A DNA stretch of 64,000 nucleotides from a virus. The notes under the pieces are model-generated. The model was not told the DNA's origin, searched no databases, and saw only the letters and a list, made by a program, of their open reading frames with translations. Made by a program: the position numbers and the translations under genes. Positions 44,950-52,775 of the stretch are shown piece by piece; position 1 is the stretch's first letter, and the number at the start of each line of letters is the position of its first letter. The DNA is taken from positions 56,574-120,573 of IMG/VR virus record IMGVR_UViG_3300046820_002137; one strand, given 5' to 3'.

Positions 44950-46071
44950 ATGGCAATAATTGAAGAACCATATAGAAGTAGTTTATACACTAAGCTTCGT
45001 CACTTATTAGGGGCGCCACTTAGAAGCGTTGAGTTAGAGGACGAACAATTGGATTCATTATTGGAGTTATCGATAGATGATTATTCTCAATACATTCAAG
45101 ATTGGTTAATCGAATCTCAATGGTCTTCATTATATGGACTTAATTTAGACACCGAATCATTATCTAAAGCCTTTATTACTAAGAGTTTAGATTTTGAAGA
45201 AAGGTACACATATGCATATTCTAAAATAGTTGGTTTACAGGCCGGAGGAGACTCTGTTTTAAAGAAAGATTACATTCAGTTACAACCTGGTCAACAAATA
45301 TATGAAATTCCGGCAAATAGAGAACTTAATGAACTATTATGGTTTACTCCCGCAGAGTTAAATAATTTATTGTTTGACCCATGGTCATTTGGAGCATTAG
45401 GTGGTGTTGGATTAGGTGGACCCGCCGGATACTCTCAGATGGGTTATTCAGGTTCATATTTTATGATGCCAGCATTTGATATGTTGTTGAGGATGCAAGA
45501 AATTAATATTCAGAGAAGAATTATTGCCGGAGATTTAACTTACAGAGTAACAGCGTTACCTGATGGTAAAAAGGCAGTTCACCTTATGAATACTCCAGGA
45601 GGTAAGTTTGATTTTGGTAACGCTACTTTGATGAGAGGTAAAGTATGGTATTGGTATTATGATGTTGAGGGTAAAGATAGAGATGATTGTTTGAGAAATA
45701 ATCCAGATATAATTAAACTACCTTCAGATGTTCCTTTTAATAAAATTAATTGGACTGATTTAAACAACCCATCTCAAATATGGGTTCGTCGTTGGTTTTT
45801 TGCGTATGCAAAAGAAACTCTATCTAGAGTTAGAGGTAAGTTTAGTGGTAATATTAAAACACCTGATTCTGAATTGACTATGGATTACCAATCATTGGCC
45901 ACTGAGGCTAAAGATGAAAAATCAAAATTAATTGAAGAATTAATTGGAGCTGAAGGTCGTTTAACCAGATTAAAACCTGAGAAGGTAATGGAACGAGAAT
46001 CATTAATTGCGGAAAATTTAAATAAACAAAAGAAGTTTACCGCGATGCCTCGTCAGATATATGTTATTTAA
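44950..46071 (+). CDS. Neck protein, T4 gp13-like (373 aa)
   Basis: Resembles the T4 gp13 neck family, which closes the portal and joins head to tail. A helical N-terminal half (SSLYTKLRHLLGAPLRSVEL and the aromatic LLELSIDDYSQYIQDWLIES) is followed by the beta domain, then the typical QIWVRRWFFAYAKETLSRVR helix and the repeated acidic region SKLIEELIGAEGRLTRLKPE near residue 350. Length 373 is near T4 gp13 (309 aa). It lies 2 bp before the unknown 105-aa gene. It is in the plus-strand block although its partner gp14 candidate is on the minus strand, so the neck genes are split. Confidence 0.78.
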   Translation: MAIIEEPYRSSLYTKLRHLLGAPLRSVELEDEQLDSLLELSIDDYSQYIQDWLIESQWSSLYGLNLDTESLSKAFITKSLDFEERYTYAYSKIVGLQAGGDSVLKKDYIQLQPGQQIYEIPANRELNELLWFTPAELNNLLFDPWSFGALGGVGLGGPAGYSQMGYSGSYFMMPAFDMLLRMQEINIQRRIIAGDLTYRVTALPDGKKAVHLMNTPGGKFDFGNATLMRGKVWYWYYDVEGKDRDDCLRNNPDIIKLPSDVPFNKINWTDLNNPSQIWVRRWFFAYAKETLSRVRGKFSGNIKTPDSELTMDYQSLATEAKDEKSKLIEELIGAEGRLTRLKPEKVMERESLIAENLNKQKKFTAMPRQIYVI

Positions 46072-46073
46072 TT

Positions 46074-46391
46074 ATGGAAACAAAACTTATAAAAAAACAA
46101 ATAGGTCAGAAAAATTATAATATAAAGAAAATAATAACTGACCCTGAGTATATCACATCTGATGAAGAATTTTTATTAGTTCAAAACACCGTTAAAAAAG
46201 TTATATTAAATAACTCATTAACTAATCATATAACCATTAAATCTTTATCTAAAATAACAGTTACTTGTACTGAAAATAAAATAGATGAAGAATATGATGA
46301 GGTTGTACTTTATAAAGGTTCATGTATACAGTTAATAAAGGTCAATAATATTTGGTATATTATTGGCTCAGACGGACTCAAATTGAATTAA
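46074..46391 (+). CDS. Unknown protein next to neck gene (105 aa)
   Basis: I do not recognise this protein. It is charged and beta-prone (TIKSLSKITVTCTEN), with no membrane segment or motif. It follows the gp13-like gene by 2 bp, so it is probably in the same transcript. Its 3' end overlaps the 3' end of the DNA polymerase gene by 24 bases, tail to tail; no terminator separates them. Confidence 0.7.
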   Translation: METKLIKKQIGQKNYNIKKIITDPEYITSDEEFLLVQNTVKKVILNNSLTNHITIKSLSKITVTCTENKIDEEYDEVVLYKGSCIQLIKVNNIWYIIGSDGLKLN

Positions 46392-49307
46392 TTTATCTTC
46401 CCACCCATCATCGGCCAATTCGTACATGTAATCAGGATGTAATCCTCTTTTTTCCCAATATCTCATTTCAGGTTCTGATATTGTCAAAACTTCCTCTAAT
46501 GTATCTTGGTCTCCCTTCTCAAACGGTAAACCATTAATCAATTCTGATTGGTCTTTGGTAAAGAACATTCTGTCCTCAGGATTATCCACAATCAAACCAT
46601 CACGTACTTCTTCTTTAAAAACAACCAACAACGGTTCGATACGTTTGTTAAATGTTGCTATCGCTCTCGGTACATTATAATCACCTGTCATTTCAGGATT
46701 GTTTTCTAATTCACTTGGGTCGAGACGATAACAATTAAGTTGAACTACTGAACCAACGATATCTGAAAACGCTATTTGATATGCCAAGTCTGTTGGTCTT
46801 CCTGTATTGGCTTCCTTATTTGTTGCATCGCTACGGACCCAGTTATCCTCACCCCAAGATTGTTCCCATCCATTTTTTTGTAAAAATTTTACCTTTTCTT
46901 TTCTATTTTCATTAGTTTTGAAATGTAAATCTAATTGTTCTTGGGACCACCCTTTTTTAGGTTTATTGACCTTTTGAACATCCCCGTGTGACGCTTTTAA
47001 TCCATTATTAACATAATAAATTACATCACCAAGATTAACCGCAATCCCATCTCGGATTGCAAGTTCCATATGGGCCATTCTTGAGTTTTCATTACCCGCC
47101 TTTGTTTTTTCTTTAGAACGTTTGATATAATCCTCAATACTCAACTTAACTTTGGCTCGTTGAGCAATTTTCATGAGTGGAATTTGTTTGTCATAAATTT
47201 TCTGAACATATTCATAATACCACTCGATAAACTCCTGACCCTTACCTTCGAGTAACTGTTTAACTCCTTTATCCAAAAATGTCTCAATATAAAGTGGGAG
47301 TTTCTTTGACTTAATTGTGTTACCCGTGAGTTTAATCTTACCCTTGGCATCCATAACCGCATAATTCTTACGAGCGAGATTAATACAAGATGGCCAAGTA
47401 CCGTCAGTATCTAATGCCATTTCACCTCTCATGAATGTATCGTTAAACTCGGCAACATCCGCATCGTCTCCACGATATTCTTTACCTTCCTTAACTTTCC
47501 AGTTTAAACCTTTACCGATATAAACTCTATCCTCCACACCATCAGGTTTTGAAAAGTTTACACCATCCGTATCCATTACAAGTGGGGTATAACCTTTCTT
47601 CATAAAGAACTTAATCATCATACGAAGATATTGTCTACCTGTACAAGTAATTTGTTCTCCCATGTACATATCACCCCATGCAAATACTTGTGGGGCCGAC
47701 AAAGCTCCGAACATTGAGTTGATGAAAATCTTAATCGGAAGTTGTTTACGGTCATACTTTAAAGATGTTTTTTTATCTTTATCATACCACTCGGCCGCCA
47801 AGTTCTTATACATGATACGAGAATTACGGAAGTAAGATAACATACCCTTCATTGCGCCTGTAATATCACAATCAGGAAACACATCGTGAACAAGTTGGAT
47901 TGAAGGATAAAGTGACGAGTAGTCAAGCTTTAATACTTTTGTAGAATAACCAACCTTTAAAAGTCGAGACAATCCGCCAACAAAGTCCGTCTTTGATTGT
48001 TTCTTTGGAATTGCAAGTTTGTATTTATAACTCCACGCGAGCATAAGCATTTTCCAAAGTGTTGCTGTACCCATAGTGGATACCCTCTCATATGTTGTTG
48101 GTACAAGGGATGCAAGTAGGAATGTACCCTGATTAAATTCTTCATCAACAAGTAGAGTTTCCTCCAAGTCATCATCGAGATATCTCTCTACAATATCATC
48201 ACCTGTTGTCTTAATATAAACACCAGGAAATCTTGTGTCTAAATTATCGAACTCAGGATTATTTGCTTTCTTGTATTTTCCGTTTTTAATGTTTAACCAA
48301 TATTCTTCCTTTTTGGCATACATCGGACCAATCTCAGTATGGTCAATATAAACTCGGTCTTCGGATTCGGCATCAATATATTGGGTAATATATTTCAAAC
48401 CAGCTGACTTGATACTTGAATTAATGGCTTGAGCTCTCCTTACCGAGTGGATAATATCAATTACATTATAACCCCACATTCCAACTTGGTTATACCTCTC
48501 AACTTCGTTGGCAAGTTTAAGTAAGTTCTCACTTTCTTTAATTGTATGTTTTGGGTTAAGTGTTTTACAAATTCTTTTAATATCAAGATTAAGAGCCTTA
48601 CATCTCTCAAATATCCAATACCAGTCGAAGTTCGCGGAATTGTAACCTCCTAAAATACTTGGTTTTAATTCATCTATAATGTTGAAGAACTCTACAAGTC
48701 CTCGTCTCTCCTCGTCCTCATTAGAACACTCAATTACTTTTTGGTATCCTTTATTTGTCTTAATACCTATCATGAAGATACGACCGTCTTTTGGTTCGAG
48801 TGCGGTCGTCTCTAAGTCGAATACAAACCTAGTGATGTCATTGTATTCGTCGTATCCTTTGAATAATCTTTTTTCTCGTGAGATAAGATACTGTTCGGTG
48901 GGAGGTAATACTAAAATTAGGTCTTTTGTCCTTTCACCCCAAGGGTCAGCACCTCCGTCACGAAAGAACTGTATTAAAGAACGATAACCCTTTAAGGATT
49001 TGACCATATACTTTAATCCTTCTTCCATTCGGTCATTATCACCCGTCTCAAGTTTTTCAATCATAATTCCATACTTGGACATGGCTTCTTTCTGTAAAGC
49101 CTTTGATGATTGATAAAAATTTAAACCTCGTAAATCTCCTACCCACGCAAACGCAACGAATGTGTCTTTTTTGATTTCTTTACCTTTACCAGGTACTTCT
49201 TTGATTTTGTATATAGAATCTGAAACATAATCAAATTCTATGGCAACGATGTGCTCTTCGGGGTCGTTTCCTTCTAGAAACGATTTGATTTCTTCTTGAC
49301 TTGTCAT
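46368..49307 (-). CDS. DNA polymerase, family B (T4 gp43-like, 979 aa)
   Basis: The replicative polymerase. The 3'-5' exonuclease part shows D164 and E166 in FVFDLETTAL and the ExoII block NSANFDWYW. Polymerase motif A is DYSSLYPSI (about 465), motif B KIFINSMFG (about 527) and motif C MDTDGVNF (about 580), where the catalytic YxDTD is replaced by MDTD, as in some T4-like enzymes. Length 979 exceeds T4 gp43 (898). The 77-bp leader carries a TTGATACAAAG sequence shared with the sheath region, and no TATTTAT motif. No intein or intron is seen. The 3' end overlaps the converging 105-aa gene. Confidence 0.95.
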   Translation of the reverse strand: MTSQEEIKSFLEGNDPEEHIVAIEFDYVSDSIYKIKEVPGKGKEIKKDTFVAFAWVGDLRGLNFYQSSKALQKEAMSKYGIMIEKLETGDNDRMEEGLKYMVKSLKGYRSLIQFFRDGGADPWGERTKDLILVLPPTEQYLISREKRLFKGYDEYNDITRFVFDLETTALEPKDGRIFMIGIKTNKGYQKVIECSNEDEERRGLVEFFNIIDELKPSILGGYNSANFDWYWIFERCKALNLDIKRICKTLNPKHTIKESENLLKLANEVERYNQVGMWGYNVIDIIHSVRRAQAINSSIKSAGLKYITQYIDAESEDRVYIDHTEIGPMYAKKEEYWLNIKNGKYKKANNPEFDNLDTRFPGVYIKTTGDDIVERYLDDDLEETLLVDEEFNQGTFLLASLVPTTYERVSTMGTATLWKMLMLAWSYKYKLAIPKKQSKTDFVGGLSRLLKVGYSTKVLKLDYSSLYPSIQLVHDVFPDCDITGAMKGMLSYFRNSRIMYKNLAAEWYDKDKKTSLKYDRKQLPIKIFINSMFGALSAPQVFAWGDMYMGEQITCTGRQYLRMMIKFFMKKGYTPLVMDTDGVNFSKPDGVEDRVYIGKGLNWKVKEGKEYRGDDADVAEFNDTFMRGEMALDTDGTWPSCINLARKNYAVMDAKGKIKLTGNTIKSKKLPLYIETFLDKGVKQLLEGKGQEFIEWYYEYVQKIYDKQIPLMKIAQRAKVKLSIEDYIKRSKEKTKAGNENSRMAHMELAIRDGIAVNLGDVIYYVNNGLKASHGDVQKVNKPKKGWSQEQLDLHFKTNENRKEKVKFLQKNGWEQSWGEDNWVRSDATNKEANTGRPTDLAYQIAFSDIVGSVVQLNCYRLDPSELENNPEMTGDYNVPRAIATFNKRIEPLLVVFKEEVRDGLIVDNPEDRMFFTKDQSELINGLPFEKGDQDTLEEVLTISEPEMRYWEKRGLHPDYMYELADDGWEDKLIQFESV

Positions 49308-49349
49308 AATTGATTGGTTTATTGGCTGCCGCGAAATTACGACATTTAC

Positions 49350-49360
49350 CTTTGTATCAA
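49350..49360 (-). promoter_or_regulatory. Shared TTGATACAAAG element upstream of DNA polymerase
   Basis: TTGATACAAAG on the coding strand. TTGATA could act as a -35 box with TAATTT 15 nt downstream. The same 11-mer occurs upstream of the sheath gene (40365-40375), and a related TTGACAAAACAAAG precedes gp32. Confidence 0.35.
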
Positions 49361-49384
49361 TTATAAGTATTTCTTAATTAAAAA

Positions 49385-50014
49385 TCAAAGTTGTTGGAAA
49401 TACTTTTGTATTCTTTGACTTAATCTAACTCTTGGGTCATTTTCATTTCGACCCGTGACATTATACGGAACAATAAAACCAAAACTTAAAAAAACTCTTC
49501 TTGAATTAAATTCATTTGTCCAATGTTTGTAAAGAGAAGCTTCAAATCCATAAAGGTCTCGTTGTTCAACGGGGACATATGTTTTATCAATGTGTAGATT
49601 ATAATCTTCAGATAAAACACTAACATTACATTTGTAATTTATATGTCCTTCGATTGATGCATCGTAATGTGGGTCAATTTTTCCACCCTTATTCATATCA
49701 ACCGCCTGTAAGAACATATGTTCTTTTGGTAATTTAATTGTTTTAGAAATTCTATCTATGATATTAATAATAAAGTCGGGGACGGGTTCTTTTTTAACCT
49801 CACCCACCGACTGAAAATTTGTTATATAATTTGTATATTCTGTTTGAGAAATATCAAAAATATATGAATTACCATTAAGGGTTTTTGAAAGTTCTGCCAA
49901 ATGGTGATTTGCTTTAAATTCTTGATTATTTAAAGTATCAATCCATTTTAATATGTCATTAACTTCTTTATGACTTATAAAATTTTTAATTATTTTATAA
50001 TCTTCAGACCCCAT
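49385..50014 (-). CDS. 2-oxoglutarate/Fe(II)-dependent oxygenase (209 aa)
   Basis: A double-stranded beta-helix oxygenase. The iron ligands H116 and D118 are in DPHYDAS and the distal H164 in YKHW, with R172/R173 available to bind 2-oxoglutarate, and the LSFGF closing strand. Such enzymes hydroxylate proteins (prolyl or lysyl hydroxylases), lipids or nucleotides, so substrate is not fixed by sequence. The gene lies just before the fiber genes and within a few kilobases of a glycosylation operon that includes GT60-like and PLOD-like enzymes, whose eukaryotic relatives act on hydroxylated residues. The start overlaps the preceding 82-aa gene by 25 bp. Confidence 0.8.
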   Translation of the reverse strand: MGSEDYKIIKNFISHKEVNDILKWIDTLNNQEFKANHHLAELSKTLNGNSYIFDISQTEYTNYITNFQSVGEVKKEPVPDFIINIIDRISKTIKLPKEHMFLQAVDMNKGGKIDPHYDASIEGHINYKCNVSVLSEDYNLHIDKTYVPVEQRDLYGFEASLYKHWTNEFNSRRVFLSFGFIVPYNVTGRNENDPRVRLSQRIQKYFQQL

Positions 50015-50238
50015 TTGTTAAGAAACTCTTTTGGACCTATTTCTAATTCCATAATAGATAAGTTTTTCTTATCGTAAATGGCTCTCATCTTTGATTCCTC
50101 TCCCGCCATTGAACAAAACCAATGTGTTGCCGGTTCTTCCCCTGTTGGGGATACTGGAATTTTCATTACGTTTTTAGTAACCCAAGATTCTCTTACTTGT
50201 TCTACTTTATCATTTTCTGTTAAAATATTAATTCTCAT
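49990..50238 (-). CDS. Unknown protein (82 aa)
   Basis: I do not recognise this protein. It is mixed charged/hydrophobic with a Trp/Cys segment (ATHWFCSMAGEES) and no membrane helix. It overlaps the oxygenase gene by 25 bp and follows the solenoid fiber gene by 4 bp, so it belongs to the same unit. Confidence 0.65.
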   Translation of the reverse strand: MRINILTENDKVEQVRESWVTKNVMKIPVSPTGEEPATHWFCSMAGEESKMRAIYDKKNLSIMELEIGPKEFLNKWGLKIIK

Positions 50239-50242
50239 TTTA

Positions 50243-52726
50243 TTATGGATTATATGGTCCGTTTATGTTTGTTGAGACGTACCAAGTTACTGTGTCCCAA
50301 TCTAAAGTTGTTATAACATCATATCCGTCTCTTGTTTTTTGGATTGTGCAATTTGCCGTTGTATAAACAAGTGGTTCATCTGAAACAGAATCGACTGTTA
50401 TTACTAAATCTTCCGCTCCGTCAAACTGAACCGCACTTATAGTAATTTGGTCTCCAACTAAATATTCAGTTCCCGCAGATAATATTGTTACAGTAGTTAC
50501 AATATTACCTGAAACAGTTACCTCAAATTCCGCACCTGTTCCGTGACCTGTTGTAGTTGTTTGCGTCACAGAAAAAGTTGAATCTGTTGCCCCACTTGGA
50601 GTGGTATTAGAAATTGTTACTACGTTTCCTTGAAGGGTTGTGAAATTAATATTGTTAAGTCCGTTAACCTTAACATCGTTTAATTGAAAATAGTATCCGA
50701 CCGTATTATTTGCAAAATTATCCTCAACGTAGTTATTATAAAAATACTCACCAATATTGTTGTCATAGAAATTATTTCCGATTCTATTACCTCTATAACT
50801 TCCTCCACCAAAACCAAATCCATCCCCAACTTCATTACTAAAAAAACCAATTCCAATAGTATTGTATCTAAATTGTCCTTTACAAGTATTCAGAGCGAAA
50901 AAATCACCGAAAGTATTATTCGTTACATCTCCACTAAAAACGTTAGCGGCACATCCGAATGCGACGTTATTATTGTCAAAATCAGCAAAAGTTTCGTTTC
51001 CTTTAAAATCGGTTTTAATTGTGTTATTCTGAAAACCTTTACGAATATTGTTACCTTTAAAATTGTTCATTATTTCGTTACTTACGAAATTATTATCCCC
51101 CATATCCTCAGAGTTACCTATAGTACAAGTATTGAAATCATTCATTATTGTATTGTTAGCAAAAACACTGTAAATGTTATTTTGATAAAAATCATTTAAA
51201 ATGTTATTATTATTAAATGTTACTCTAATTGTATTACTATTAAAATTATACCCGATTCTATTAAACTCAAAATCTCCTGACCCAATATTCGTACTATCAC
51301 CTATTGTACTATTCTCAAAATAGTCACCAATAATATTGTTTTCAAATCTTGCATATGTTGTAATACCATTATATCCGTTTCCGATTAAATTACCAATAAA
51401 GTTTGAATAAACATTATTATTATTATATCCGTTTCCAATATCGTTTTTATAGAAATCATCATAAATGTTATTATTATTAAATTGATTTCCTATCTCATTA
51501 TTTTGAAAGTCTCCATTAGTCCAAACATTATTTTGAAAGTCATTTCCAATATTGTTTCTGTAAAAAGACCCTCCGAGTAAAATATTAAAATCAAAATCAC
51601 TACCAATTCTATTATTGTTAAAATTAGCCGTGATATAATTGTTATTAAAAAAATCTCCAATTATATTTCCATCAAAATCATCATTTGTTGAGTTATTATA
51701 AAATCTATCACCTATTTGATTACTGTCACAATCATCATTAAATGTGTTATTATAAGAACCATTTCCAATTCTGTTATTAAGGAATGAACCCGATATAAAC
51801 ACATTATTTGCCAATAAAAATTCTCCGGTATTGTTTTCTAAATATAGATTGGCTTGGTCACCGATATAGTTATTTACTACAGAACTATCCACCAATGCAT
51901 CTCCAAATGTTGTGTATTCATTAAATTCATTTGCTCTTACATTTGGTTGGTGATAACTCATTATACCATCGTCAGATGCGGAATAATAAGGAGCACTATC
52001 AGTTCCACTTATTGTTACACCTGATATAATTGCTAAAGAATCACTATCAACTGATATAACTTCGAAAAACGCGGGATTTAAATTTGGTATCGCAATAATT
52101 GACCCGCTTGAAATATTAGAATTAAATGTAGTACCTGTGTTACCGTACAATATACCAGTAGTTCCTGTAATACCACTTATTCCTATAAGTCCCGCTAGTG
52201 GACTATTTTCATTATATGAATATCCTCGATATCTTTTGAACAAAATAGTTCTGTGGTCATAGTCAGTTCTGTTATTAAAATTATCAATTCTTTCAGTAAT
52301 TCTACCAAATGCAGGTCCCGCAGTATGTTCAGTTGAGTTAAAACTATAGTCGTATTTTATTTTATCAAATGGAAATTCAGGTTGGAATGCATCTATAGAT
52401 ATAGTATTTGCAGACGTTGCCAAAACAACAATAGGTGATACAGTATCGGCGCTTTTATATATTCCCGTAGTAATTGGGTCTTTTACATTATTATAATCTG
52501 GCTGGTCATAACAAGTTCTAAAGTCGGTTATGACATAATAACTTCCCGTGTTTAATGTCTCACCAGTAATTTTATCAACAAATTCAGAGTAAGTTACCTC
52601 AACTGTTGAGTTAGAAGTTATAGCCGAAATTGCTCCTTGATATGTTGTCCCTTCATCAACAAATGGAAATATACTTGTTGAATTTGGGGTACCTAAAGGT
52701 AATTCTGAAATTTTTACGTTAGCCAT
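50243..52726 (-). CDS. Fiber protein built of nine-residue solenoid repeats (827 aa)
   Basis: N-terminal 80 residues (VKISELPLGTPNSTSIFPFV) resemble attachment domains of phage fibers. From about residue 292 to 688 the protein is a run of about 40 nonapeptide units of the form F-x-x-N-x-I-x-x-x, for example FYQNNIYSV, FANNTIMND, FKGNNIRKG and FYDNNIGEY. Such regular Asn/Phe/Ile registers are expected to form a beta-solenoid. The C-terminal 130 residues are Thr/Gly-rich beta sequence. It follows a TATTTAT motif by 14 nt and precedes a Pro/Thr-rich fiber gene. A tail-fiber or spike function is inferred. Confidence 0.85.
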   Translation of the reverse strand: MANVKISELPLGTPNSTSIFPFVDEGTTYQGAISAITSNSTVEVTYSEFVDKITGETLNTGSYYVITDFRTCYDQPDYNNVKDPITTGIYKSADTVSPIVVLATSANTISIDAFQPEFPFDKIKYDYSFNSTEHTAGPAFGRITERIDNFNNRTDYDHRTILFKRYRGYSYNENSPLAGLIGISGITGTTGILYGNTGTTFNSNISSGSIIAIPNLNPAFFEVISVDSDSLAIISGVTISGTDSAPYYSASDDGIMSYHQPNVRANEFNEYTTFGDALVDSSVVNNYIGDQANLYLENNTGEFLLANNVFISGSFLNNRIGNGSYNNTFNDDCDSNQIGDRFYNNSTNDDFDGNIIGDFFNNNYITANFNNNRIGSDFDFNILLGGSFYRNNIGNDFQNNVWTNGDFQNNEIGNQFNNNNIYDDFYKNDIGNGYNNNNVYSNFIGNLIGNGYNGITTYARFENNIIGDYFENSTIGDSTNIGSGDFEFNRIGYNFNSNTIRVTFNNNNILNDFYQNNIYSVFANNTIMNDFNTCTIGNSEDMGDNNFVSNEIMNNFKGNNIRKGFQNNTIKTDFKGNETFADFDNNNVAFGCAANVFSGDVTNNTFGDFFALNTCKGQFRYNTIGIGFFSNEVGDGFGFGGGSYRGNRIGNNFYDNNIGEYFYNNYVEDNFANNTVGYYFQLNDVKVNGLNNINFTTLQGNVVTISNTTPSGATDSTFSVTQTTTTGHGTGAEFEVTVSGNIVTTVTILSAGTEYLVGDQITISAVQFDGAEDLVITVDSVSDEPLVYTTANCTIQKTRDGYDVITTLDWDTVTWYVSTNINGPYNP
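50660..51850 (-). repeat. Tandem nonapeptide repeat tract (27-bp period) in fiber gene
   Basis: Protein register F-x-x-N-x-I-x-x-x repeats about 40 times with few interruptions, giving a 27-bp periodicity in DNA. The units have diverged, so no exact DNA repeat is preserved; the periodicity shows in the third-letter-tolerant codons for Phe, Asn and Ile. Confidence 0.8.
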
Positions 52727-52740
52727 TTTTAATTTTATTT

Positions 52741-52748
52741 ATAAATAT
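52741..52748 (-). promoter_or_regulatory. Candidate late promoter, TATTTAT motif
   Basis: GATATTTATAAATA on the coding strand, 14 nt before the solenoid fiber ATG. One of the fullest matches. Confidence 0.6.
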
Positions 52749-52775
52749 CTTTTATTTTTTTGATTAATTTTTTAT

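Noticed and set aside
50660-51850. Repeated tract as a CRISPR-like or DNA tandem array
   Set aside because: The period is visible only in the protein; no exact DNA repeat and no spacer structure exist.
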